A stretch of 30,106 bases of DNA from an uncultured Collinsella sp. (GTDB lineage: Bacteria > Actinomycetota > Coriobacteriia > Coriobacteriales > Coriobacteriaceae): NCBI GenBank assembly GCA_900543845.1, contig UQTD01000019.1, positions 1 through 30,106 on the forward strand, given 5' to 3'. A program made the position numbers and the translations under genes. Below, in pieces: positions 7,691 to 15,176 of this stretch. The notes under the pieces are model-generated. The model saw only the letters and a program-made list of their open reading frames with translations. It was not told the DNA's origin and ran no database searches. Numbering within the stretch: position 1 is the stretch's first letter; every line of letters starts with the position of its first letter.

Positions 7691-7737
7691 CCGAGGCCGC
7701 TCCGGTGTGTGCTGGAGCGGCCTCGGTTTTCGTTTTT
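7691..7737. terminator. bidirectional terminator at the end of the toxin operon
   Basis: CCGAGGCCGCTCC (7691-7703) pairs perfectly over 13 bp with GGAGCGGCCTCGG (7714-7726). TTTTCGTTTTT follows on the plus strand. On the minus strand the hairpin is followed by CCTCTTTTAC. It sits 20 bases past the stop of the minus-strand operon and faces the plus-strand MFS gene, so it can serve both directions. Confidence 0.85.
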
Positions 7738-7756
7738 CTGTCTGCGTATAATCGAC

Positions 7757-8125
7757 CTAGAGCTCGTCTTGGGGGACGACGGCCGTAAGTTTTTCGTTTT
7801 CAAATACCGCAGCAAGTCCGTGTTCGGGGTCAAAACGATAGTTGCACATGAGTGCCACTTTACGAGCATTATCGCTTCGAAGTACCACGATGCTGGTCGG
7901 AATAACGTATCTAAAGATATTCGTAACGGGGCTCTCAATCTGATCGCCGTCTCTTTCGAGGCAATAATCTTCGATCGCTTCCTTGCTGCTCTCAACGGTA
8001 TCCCAGCTTGCAAGCAGGGCGTCCTTTGCTTCCTTTTGAATGTCGAGGACGCCTTGGTCCGAGTCGCACTCGTAATAGACGGGGAGCGAGAAATCCCTGC
8101 CCCACAGATTCATGTCGTTAGTCAT
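7757..8125 (-). CDS. probable immunity protein for the WHH nuclease (DUF6985-like)
   Basis: A 122-aa acidic, soluble protein with no signal peptide or membrane segment. Its C-terminal half has a stretch (NYRFDPEHGLAAVF) that I associate with small DUF6985-type proteins found beside polymorphic toxins; this assignment is from memory and tentative. The ATG at 8125 is chosen because it overlaps the nuclease stop in ATGACTAA, a typical coupled arrangement; a TTG four codons upstream is possible. As the last gene of the operon, right after a nuclease, it most likely binds and blocks that nuclease. It ends just before a strong terminator. It could instead be an unrelated accessory protein. Confidence 0.75.
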   Translation of the reverse strand: MTNDMNLWGRDFSLPVYYECDSDQGVLDIQKEAKDALLASWDTVESSKEAIEDYCLERDGDQIESPVTNIFRYVIPTSIVVLRSDNARKVALMCNYRFDPEHGLAAVFENEKLTAVVPQDEL

Positions 8126-8822
8126 CGAAGCCGCCAATCTGATTCAGTATGTTTTTGATTTCACTTACGCCGCCGAGATGGCTGCACGCCTTGTGAACTT
8201 CGGTCGGAACAAGAGAGCACGTCTTCATGTCATTGTGCTCGTGCCAGGTGTACTCATTTGTCTCGCGCCATTTCTTGACATCCTGGTGCGTCCAATCATC
8301 TTTACCATCGCGTTGCTCAAGGTTCCAAGCTTTTGCGCATTCAATGTCTGCCTTTTCATAGTTGCCGACAATGCGCTCGCCGTTCTCGCCCATCTGCGAA
8401 AGCCTATGCTGGCTCATGCCTTGTATGGCTACTTTCGCTTCAGAGATAGGGTTGAAGACAGGAATTCCATCCTTGTAATTGATGCCCTCAAGACCTTTGT
8501 TTCGAAGAATCTCGCGAACCCTATCGACTGTGGGAATAAACATCGATTCCCCTCGATCGCCCGACCATTTGCCATGGGGATTATCCATGCTCGGTGTACG
8601 GTCCAGCCTCTCCTTATAGCTCGAAGGATAATCGCACGATTCCACCGAGGATTCAATCAATTTGTCAGGATTGATGGAATCTGTGCGGTCGATTTCGCTA
8701 ACTTCTGCTTTGGTTTCCTTTGATTCGGGGCCAATGAGCTTATCGGGATTGAACCCAAGTTTATCGCCTGGTTTGGGTTCGTCGACTTTCATTTGCTTGA
8801 GCTCCATTAGCTTAAACTTCAT
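8118..8822 (-). CDS. WHH-type HNH endonuclease, polymorphic-toxin-like
   Basis: A 234-aa protein. Residues 1-65 are polar and low in order, with the element NPDKLI repeated at 25-30 and 51-56. Residues about 70-95 (SSYKERLDRTPS, GKWSGDRGES) match the lead-in common in polymorphic-toxin nucleases. The C-terminal domain has TDW/DDW-T-QDVKKWRE, then YTWHEHNDMKTCSLVPTEVH (191-210) and HLGG (215-218). This is the signature of the HNH/endonuclease VII group with a conserved W-H-x-H. Predicted catalytic or metal residues are His194, His196, His210 and His215. It should cut DNA. No signal peptide, PAAR, LXG, WXG100 or RHS module is attached. The start overlaps the ATPase stop by one base (TAATG), with GAGGTGAG upstream, so the two are translationally coupled. 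Confidence 0.85.
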   Translation of the reverse strand: MKFKLMELKQMKVDEPKPGDKLGFNPDKLIGPESKETKAEVSEIDRTDSINPDKLIESSVESCDYPSSYKERLDRTPSMDNPHGKWSGDRGESMFIPTVDRVREILRNKGLEGINYKDGIPVFNPISEAKVAIQGMSQHRLSQMGENGERIVGNYEKADIECAKAWNLEQRDGKDDWTHQDVKKWRETNEYTWHEHNDMKTCSLVPTEVHKACSHLGGVSEIKNILNQIGGFDD

Positions 8823-11800
8823 TAGCTCACCTCGCTATTCTCGTTCCAGTTGTGCCAATCAGAATATGCCTGGATATCTTGCATTTGCAGATACAGGACA
8901 TCGGTCATGATGCCCTGGATGATGGTCTGCCTGGTGCGGCTGTCGATATCGCGGTCGATGGAGGACCTGAGTGCCGCATCCGCCGCCATTGTCCATTGCT
9001 CGGCTTCGTCGCTGCACTCGCGTTCGTTCTCGACTGCTTTGACAACGTTGGGAAACAGCGTGCTCATTACGGGGCCTAATTTGGTTATGCGCGGTTCGGT
9101 GGGCTGGTTTTGGACGGTGCGCAAGATCTTGACCTTTGCGGATGCATCGATATGGAGGCGGTCGAGCCTCTCTCGAATGCTGTGCAACTCTGCCTCGGTT
9201 CCAATGCTGATTCCGTAAGCCAACATGCGCGCTACGGCAAGGGCATCATCGCTTTGGTTGCTTGCGACATCGTCGATGGGGCGGCTGTACGTAAAGTGCT
9301 CGCCATCCTCTGCTTTGGCTATCTTGCAGAGCACCGGTTCAACCCAATCATTCTGGTAAATGGCCGCAACGCCCTTGGGCAGGCGTGCCAGTTCGACGAT
9401 CTGTTGGTCGTTGAGGTTGGCGGCGCGACCGGCGAGCTCGCGGTCCGAAAGATCGGGCAGGCGATGGATGATCTTGGTATTCGTATTGCGAATGGCTGCC
9501 ATATCGAGAAGTCCGGGCGCCTGGTCGGCGATGATGAAGCCTTCGCCGTATGTACGCATCTCGGCGATGGCATTTGAGATTATCTCGACGCTCTTGCCTG
9601 TCAGGTCGCCGCTCTCCGAGCCTTGGCTGCTCGACGATCGCTTAAGCAGGTTGTGCGCCTCTTCAAGCACGGTCAGATGGCGAAGTGGCTGGTTCATGCC
9701 CTTTTTCTCGGCCATGCGATGTTCTTGAAGTTTGAGTACAAGAAGACCCATGAGTAGGGATTTTGTTTCGGCGGAGCCAATGCGCGATAGATCGATGACT
9801 GTGTTGGCGTCAAAAAGCACGCTAGCATCGACTTCGTTCGACGAAAGCATCATGCCGTTGAGCCCGTTGGTGAGCGAGTTGAGACGCGTGAGCAGCGACC
9901 CCTTGTAGGCGCCCTTATTTTCGGCATCGTACTCGCTGGAGTCGAGAATCTCGCGGACGTTGCGGGCAACATCTGCAAAGCAGGGAAAGAGATCGGCTCC
10001 ATACGGGTTATCAGAAGCGGCAAGATCCCATCCGCAGTCTTCGTATGATCTGGCGACAGCGTCTTTAAGGACGGCGGGCATGGCGGCGTACATGGGCCAG
10101 CAAACATTAAAGATCTCAACGAGTCGGTCGAGGTGCTCCAGCACATGGATGCCGGACGGGAAGCTAAAAGGATTGATGCGCAGGAGCGGCGTGAATTCTG
10201 GATTGGTTCCAAAGACATTTACGTCTTCGCGGCCTCCGTACACGTCCTTGTATTCGCCCTTGGCAGGTTCAATGACAAGAAAGTTGACCTGCTGATCGAG
10301 CGCCTGATCGAGGATGCGGCAGACGGTATTGGTCTTTCCTGCGCCGGTGCTGCCCGTAACAAAGGTGTGCGAGGCGAGCGAGTCTTTTGACAGGAACGTC
10401 CTAATGCGTTCCTCGCGATGCATATGGAAAACCTTGCCTATGCAAAGGCCTTGTTGGGGCTGCGTGCCATCGAACGTTGAGACATTGCGTCCAAAAGACG
10501 CACACTCGATAACGGGCAGCCCTGGGACGGATTTCTTGGGAAAATTGAGCGAATAAGCCAGCTCCTTGCCCGATAGGGCGGCGGTTGCATCGACTGTTGC
10601 CGGATAGACCGAAAAGCTCGGATGTTGATCGAGCAGGGCGGGGGAGAGGGCAAAAACAGGATGGCGCAAATCGCGAAGGTAGGAGCAGATTGCCGCGGCG
10701 TCGGCGCTTTGCTCTCCAAGGTCTCCGCGCCAGAGGTTTACTGCAGCCTGAGACATATAGGACTCTTTGCCCTGGGTGAGGGCGAGGTAGGTGTGGGCAA
10801 CGTTGTTTGCGACGTTGTGGTCTTCTGACAGCACGTAGGCGCAAAAGTCCCACATACCAAGCGCCGAGGCAAGGTCGTAGCGTTTCATCTGCAGCTCAAG
10901 GATTTCGAGTGCGTGTTGGATGGAGTAGTTCTTAAACGTCTGCGTGATGCCTTCGTCGGCGCCGATGGTAGCGGTGACCGTGCTAGAGCGCGCGAACGAT
11001 CCACCAAAGTTGGCGCCAAGATTTACGGCCTGCGAAACGCCAGAAGTTACGGACGCTCCCTTAGAGACGGCCTTGCCAACGCCGCTGGTAACGGCTTTGC
11101 CGAGCGAGTTGGATATGGCCTTGCCGGTAGATGAGCTCGTGCCTTTTGCTGTAGACGTGGAGTGCGACGAGCCCTCGGTGTGACTTGCGGATACGCCTAA
11201 GTTAACGCCTCCGCTCGAGGACTCATTCCTGCCGTCAGTGACCGTATCCGTGATGCTTTCGGTCGATGTGGACGAGTCGGTTACGCTCTCGTTGCTCGAT
11301 TCCGAGGTCGACTCGTTTGTCGAGTCCGTTTCGTTGTAGTTTTGCGCTACCGCCTGATTGCTCCCCACCTGCCTGTCGGCACTCACGCCCGCATTGATAC
11401 CAATCGTTGCGGACGATCCGATGGAGTCGTTTTGGTGGTAGGTGTAGTTGGTCGTCCATGAGGCATAGGGCGTCAGAAGTGAGTGGAGTTCGGCGAGACG
11501 GAGCTTGCGCGATTCAATATCATGGATCGGGGTTGCGAGCAGCACGATAGTGTAGTCTTCGCTCGGCCTCCCAGGCACAATGCCGTCGAGAACTTTCTCA
11601 ATGGTTTGCGTGACGAACTTCTCGTTCTTTTCGGCTGGAATATTCGAAACGGCGGCAACCGAAGACGAGCGTCGATTGTCTAGACACGGAATGGGGCCGC
11701 GATTGGCGGGTCCCACTTCGGAACCGGGGAAGTTGCCCCTCAGGGCATCCGACATGCGCCGAGAAAAATTATCGGCGTCGATGTTGTCACGGGCATTGTC

Positions 11801-12253
11801 ACTATTGACGACTGCAAGGAATACCTCGGTGCTTGCACTGGTTCGATTAAAAACCAGCGCAATGTTGCAGTCTTCGTCAGAAAGAACGTCGTACACATTT
11901 ACGAGCTTCTCGAGACTGTCCTCGTTGGGGTCGACGATCCACTTCGTGATATTCATGAAACGGATGTTGTTGTCGGCGTTAAAGCCCGTGGGGTATTCGA
12001 TGGAGGGGTCAATCGGCGCGTATACATTTCGCAACTGCGGCAGATAAGCGTTGTGAAGCTCAACGGCGGCAGTTGCCAAGAGCCGATTGGTGAGCTCGAC
12101 AGCCTGCTCGTCTGCCGGATTTGGCTTTTCTGACAAGTATGCTGTTCGCTTTTTGTCGACCTCATCGAGTTGGGAGCTGCTGAGTACCGAGACGGTTGCG
12201 ACCGCGTTGCCGGCCTTATCGGCAGCGCGCATAATCGCGTTTTTGATGCCCAT
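8822..12253 (-). CDS. HerA/VirB4-like ATPase with Ser/Thr-rich linker
   Basis: A 1143-aa protein. Residues 1-270 form an N-terminal region of unknown fold with alternating helix and strand-like segments. Residues about 275-430 are a low-complexity Ser/Thr/Asn/Gly-rich stretch (for example STSESSNESVTDSSTSTES and the repeats GKAVTSGVGKAVSKG). Residues about 440-560 are helical. Residues about 600-980 are a RecA-like DUF87/HerA-type motor. It has Walker A GSTGAGKT (634-641), Walker B LTVLEEAH with catalytic Glu (860-867), a sensor-like IIADQAP (907-913) and an Arg-rich RNTNTKIIHRLPD (922-934). Such motors pump DNA or protein as hexamers. It begins nine bases after the GTPase stop. The partner nuclease follows directly, as in HerA-nuclease defence pairs, but the large N-terminus and linker are unlike plain HerA. 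Its function is unproven. Confidence 0.85.
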   Translation of the reverse strand: MGIKNAIMRAADKAGNAVATVSVLSSSQLDEVDKKRTAYLSEKPNPADEQAVELTNRLLATAAVELHNAYLPQLRNVYAPIDPSIEYPTGFNADNNIRFMNITKWIVDPNEDSLEKLVNVYDVLSDEDCNIALVFNRTSASTEVFLAVVNSDNARDNIDADNFSRRMSDALRGNFPGSEVGPANRGPIPCLDNRRSSSVAAVSNIPAEKNEKFVTQTIEKVLDGIVPGRPSEDYTIVLLATPIHDIESRKLRLAELHSLLTPYASWTTNYTYHQNDSIGSSATIGINAGVSADRQVGSNQAVAQNYNETDSTNESTSESSNESVTDSSTSTESITDTVTDGRNESSSGGVNLGVSASHTEGSSHSTSTAKGTSSSTGKAISNSLGKAVTSGVGKAVSKGASVTSGVSQAVNLGANFGGSFARSSTVTATIGADEGITQTFKNYSIQHALEILELQMKRYDLASALGMWDFCAYVLSEDHNVANNVAHTYLALTQGKESYMSQAAVNLWRGDLGEQSADAAAICSYLRDLRHPVFALSPALLDQHPSFSVYPATVDATAALSGKELAYSLNFPKKSVPGLPVIECASFGRNVSTFDGTQPQQGLCIGKVFHMHREERIRTFLSKDSLASHTFVTGSTGAGKTNTVCRILDQALDQQVNFLVIEPAKGEYKDVYGGREDVNVFGTNPEFTPLLRINPFSFPSGIHVLEHLDRLVEIFNVCWPMYAAMPAVLKDAVARSYEDCGWDLAASDNPYGADLFPCFADVARNVREILDSSEYDAENKGAYKGSLLTRLNSLTNGLNGMMLSSNEVDASVLFDANTVIDLSRIGSAETKSLLMGLLVLKLQEHRMAEKKGMNQPLRHLTVLEEAHNLLKRSSSSQGSESGDLTGKSVEIISNAIAEMRTYGEGFIIADQAPGLLDMAAIRNTNTKIIHRLPDLSDRELAGRAANLNDQQIVELARLPKGVAAIYQNDWVEPVLCKIAKAEDGEHFTYSRPIDDVASNQSDDALAVARMLAYGISIGTEAELHSIRERLDRLHIDASAKVKILRTVQNQPTEPRITKLGPVMSTLFPNVVKAVENERECSDEAEQWTMAADAALRSSIDRDIDSRTRQTIIQGIMTDVLYLQMQDIQAYSDWHNWNENSEVS

Positions 12254-12262
12254 ACGATCAGC

Positions 12263-14845
12263 CTATTCCTTCCAATTAATGACGCGCGCAATGTACTCTT
12301 TTCGATTATTGAGCGTCTCGAGTTTTGCTTCGAGAGCGTTGATCTCCGCGGTTTGCCTGTTGATGTCTTCGACATGGCCATGGAGCACCGGGTTGTAGTC
12401 GGTGATATTGCTCGTAATTTGGCCGAGCAGCTCGTTGAGCCATTCGGTAAAGCCGTAGGTATGCTCGCGCTCTGTTTCGGCGCGTGCTTCGCAGAAACAC
12501 CGCGAGATTTCGCGGTTGAATTTGTCTTCGACTTTCCTGAGCAAAAGCTTGTCAGATTTAAAGATGACACGGTCCATGAGCTTCAGTTCGGTAAAGTCTG
12601 CCTTGCTGAAAATGGGGCCCTTTGTCTTATCGAGCGCGAGGCCATGATATTTAAGAATGATATCGCCGACCTCTTGGCGCTTCTCTTCGGAAAGAGGATT
12701 GTCGCTGCTGGTAGCGATGCGATAGAGGGCATCGCGGCTATGCTCCGCACAATCCTTCCAATAGCTTTGCGACAGCTCATCGATGGTCTGAGCTATTTGC
12801 TCGGTACATTCGTCATAGTGATTGATGACCTCGTTAAAGAGTTGGTCGGCGGCATCTTTGTCGGCTGTTCTTTCGGCAGCCTTTGCGTCGGATCTTTTTT
12901 GGAGCGCATCGGTGATGTCATCACAAAGGCCTTTGCCAACCTCCGCTAACCCAAATGTTGGCTGGGGGTCGACGCCCTTTTGCGTGTTGGCCGGGCTTCC
13001 TTTTATCGATTCGCCGAGCCTATTGAAAAAGTTAGGGGCGATTGAGTCAAACGCTTGCGCGGCTGCGTTCGACCGTTTTGAGTATCCGAGGCGTTCTCGC
13101 TTGTCTTCGGTAATGACGCCTTGACGCGCCTGAAGCGTGTCAAGGTTGGTTTTCCACTGCTCGGCGGAAACGTTCCTGTCGATGGCGCCGGCATAGCTGG
13201 CCGAGGAGTCCAGCCTTGCATGCTCTCTGCAGTCTTCGAGTTGGTTGATGAGATTGCGCTTATCCTCTTCGAGCTCGGCTTCTCGCTGTGCTTTCTTTTG
13301 TTCGAGGTCGGTTTTCTTATCGGCAATTTCTTCTTCGGTTATGCAGACAATTTCTTGTAGGAGCGATTCCGACCTGCTGCATTTGTTGTAGGCAGAGTAC
13401 CGCTCGGCAAACAGCCGTATTTCATTTTCGATACAAAAGAGTCCGCTGTTGGCAAGAAGGAGGTCCTTGCAAGCTTCGGATTCGCGGTTGGTTCTGCGCG
13501 AGATCTGTCCCGGAAGGATGTCGTAGCGGTAGAGCGTTTTGTAGAAGCGGCTTGTTGGATCGGTGTATTTACGCTGCTGGTCTTCGAATTTTTCGGCATA
13601 GTTGTCGCTTATAAACTCACTGGAGTTCTTTGAGCCTAGGCCGAGGATGGAAGAAACAAAGTAGATACCTTGACCATAGAGGCTGGATGGAATGGACTGA
13701 CGCATGATGTCCGAGACTCGTTCGTCGTCGAACCCGCCTTTGGGAAGGTCGGCGGAATCGGCCTTGTTAACCACAATCATGGTAAAACGCTCGTCAATTG
13801 CGGGAATCTGCTCTATTTCGTTAGAGAGGTTCTTGTTGTCCTTCGTATCGAGCGAGCTGTACTCTGCAACGAAAATGGGAAGGCCATTCGAGAGGCCCTC
13901 CATTGCCTGTTTGAGCACTCGGGCGTGATCGGCGTTGGAGTCGGAGTTTGAGCCCGGGGTGTCAAAGATGACAAACTCCCTATCATGGGGCCACGGGTCG
14001 GTATCGCTAAAGGGCACCTCGATTCTGATCAGATCGGAGATGGTCCGGTCGTCTTCATCGGCATGGTATGAGTTAAGAACCTTGAGGGCGCTGTTCATAT
14101 GGGAAGCCATACCGGGCATGGAGTCGGCGACTTTGGCTGCAATCATGTCGTATAGGGGCTCCCCCACAAGCTCTTTGTTTTCCATGAGGCCATCAAGATC
14201 AAAACGTAGCAAGAATCGCCTGTTGCCACAGGAGAATTGAACCATCGCGCGATCTCGGTCTTTTGAACGTTTGATTTGAAATATGCGGGCCGTTACAGGC
14301 TCGTCGCCGCTGGGAAGGATCTCCATGCCAATGAGGGCGTTGATGAGCGTCGATTTGCCTGCACTATAGCTGCCGAGCACACACAGCGGGATGATGTCGC
14401 TCGAGACATCGGTGAACTTCCTAATTTGCTCAGAGACTTTTGTTCGCTCGGAGACTGATTCGTCTACGAGCCCCTGGATTTCTCTGAAGACTTCGACAAT
14501 CTCCGGCAAGACGTCTCGGGCGTTTGATAGATAACGCTCGTCTCGTATGGCCTCGTATGTGTTGGCGCGTGGTCCTTCGGTACAGATGGCGAGCAGCTCC
14601 TGCCATTCGTCGTCCGCACCTTCAAAATGCAATTCGATTTTATCGCCGCCGCCGAACTCTTTGGCGAGGATGTCGATGATCTCTTCGGCCTTAAAGGGGA
14701 AGAATCCGTTAACGATCTTCGTGCTATGGAGCGCGCTATTGGGGTTTGAGGAGGTCGTTATTTCTTGCCAGCCGTTATCCCATCGGAAGAACCGGACAAT
14801 TTCTTGATATGGATTGCTGACGATCTTGATTTTAATGTCTGCCAT
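12263..14845 (-). CDS. dynamin-like GTPase
   Basis: An 860-aa protein. Residues 1-90 are a small N-terminal domain without a recognised match. The GTPase domain has G1 GSYSAGKST (158-166), a switch threonine in PVTAR (184-186), G3 DTPG (295-298) and G4 NKAD (360-363), the pattern of bacterial dynamin-like proteins. Residues about 500-560 are a strong charged coiled coil (EEEIADKKTDLEQKKAQREA). Further helical and coiled segments run to a Leu/Asn-rich C-terminal coil near 825-855. No clear transmembrane paddle was seen, so membrane binding, if any, would be peripheral. It is the first gene of the four-gene operon; AAAGGTAG precedes the ATG. Bacterial dynamins act in membrane remodelling, and some have been linked to phage defence or toxin export. 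Its role here is inferred only from neighbours. Confidence 0.85.
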   Translation of the reverse strand: MADIKIKIVSNPYQEIVRFFRWDNGWQEITTSSNPNSALHSTKIVNGFFPFKAEEIIDILAKEFGGGDKIELHFEGADDEWQELLAICTEGPRANTYEAIRDERYLSNARDVLPEIVEVFREIQGLVDESVSERTKVSEQIRKFTDVSSDIIPLCVLGSYSAGKSTLINALIGMEILPSGDEPVTARIFQIKRSKDRDRAMVQFSCGNRRFLLRFDLDGLMENKELVGEPLYDMIAAKVADSMPGMASHMNSALKVLNSYHADEDDRTISDLIRIEVPFSDTDPWPHDREFVIFDTPGSNSDSNADHARVLKQAMEGLSNGLPIFVAEYSSLDTKDNKNLSNEIEQIPAIDERFTMIVVNKADSADLPKGGFDDERVSDIMRQSIPSSLYGQGIYFVSSILGLGSKNSSEFISDNYAEKFEDQQRKYTDPTSRFYKTLYRYDILPGQISRRTNRESEACKDLLLANSGLFCIENEIRLFAERYSAYNKCSRSESLLQEIVCITEEEIADKKTDLEQKKAQREAELEEDKRNLINQLEDCREHARLDSSASYAGAIDRNVSAEQWKTNLDTLQARQGVITEDKRERLGYSKRSNAAAQAFDSIAPNFFNRLGESIKGSPANTQKGVDPQPTFGLAEVGKGLCDDITDALQKRSDAKAAERTADKDAADQLFNEVINHYDECTEQIAQTIDELSQSYWKDCAEHSRDALYRIATSSDNPLSEEKRQEVGDIILKYHGLALDKTKGPIFSKADFTELKLMDRVIFKSDKLLLRKVEDKFNREISRCFCEARAETEREHTYGFTEWLNELLGQITSNITDYNPVLHGHVEDINRQTAEINALEAKLETLNNRKEYIARVINWKE

Positions 14846-14969
14846 CGTTCAACTACCTTTGTAGGTCAGGTGTGGGAATATGCTGCCTTCATCATAGGAT
14901 AGCCACCCATGCGGACACCTCTCTATTCGCTCAGCGGCATCTCGGCAGTACCATTTATTTGGCAAGATT
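14846..14969 (-). promoter_or_regulatory. leader and likely promoter region of the GTPase operon
   Basis: This short stretch separates the first operon gene from the right repeat copy, so the operon promoter should lie here or in the repeat. A TATGAT on the minus strand at 14891-14896 is a -10 candidate about 45 bases before the start codon. No good -35 is visible at the right distance. Confidence 0.3.
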
Positions 14970-15053
14970 CTCGCCATCACCGTGCTGTTCCCGGCCATAC
15001 GCCGCGCCAAGTCCGTCGCCTAATCACGTCCCCTCATCAGTTGCGGTGGAATA
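14970..15053 (+). pseudogene. right copy of the 84-bp direct repeat: MFS 3' end remnant
   Basis: It encodes LAITVLFPAIRRAKSVA and a stop codon in the same frame as the MFS transporter end, but nothing upstream is related to the MFS gene. It differs from the 7483-7566 copy at four positions: two synonymous, one Pro-to-Ser, one after the stop. It is a remnant or duplication marking the right island border, not a functional gene. Confidence 0.85.
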
Positions 15054-15105
15054 GTTCCTGTTTAAGGCCTCTGAAGGCCCAAGCAGGAACTATTCCACCG
15101 CAACT
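15039..15105. repeat. large intergenic hairpin B
   Basis: A perfect 22-bp stem (15039-15060 with 15084-15105). Outer arms are AGTTGCGGTGGAATA / TATTCCACCGCAACT, as in hairpin A. Inner arms are GTTCCTG / CAGGAAC, different in sequence from hairpin A yet fully complementary. The loop has a small GGCCT-CTGA-AGGCC hairpin. TATTTT follows, so this copy could terminate plus-strand transcription. It lies 71 bases before the GH13 gene; a TACAAT at 15136-15141 is a possible -10 for that gene. Confidence 0.88.
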
Positions 15106-15176
15106 TATTTTGGGGGAGTGGATACAAGCCGGGCATACAATGGATGTCGTTGTGTTGAGCTTACCGGGAGGTTGCT

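Larger units (their letters stand above)
7567..14969. mobile_element. inserted accessory island between the MFS and GH13 genes
   Basis: This 7.4-kb block lies between two direct copies of an 84-bp sequence made of the MFS 3' end and hairpin left arm. All four genes in it are on the minus strand, against the direction of both flanking genes, and the DNA reads visibly less GC-rich than its neighbours. No integrase, transposase or terminal inverted repeat is present, so the entry mechanism is unknown; homologous recombination or a duplication-forming insertion is inferred. The exact edges depend on which repeat copy is ancestral. Confidence 0.7.

Noticed and set aside
8118..14845. Type VI or type VII secretion toxin locus
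   Set aside because: No LXG, WXG100, EssC-like FHA-FtsK, VgrG, PAAR or RHS features were seen; the ATPase motor looks HerA/VirB4-like rather than EssC-like.
7567..14969. Prophage, integrative element or transposon with its own recombinase
   Set aside because: No integrase, transposase, phage structural gene or tRNA attachment site was found in the block.
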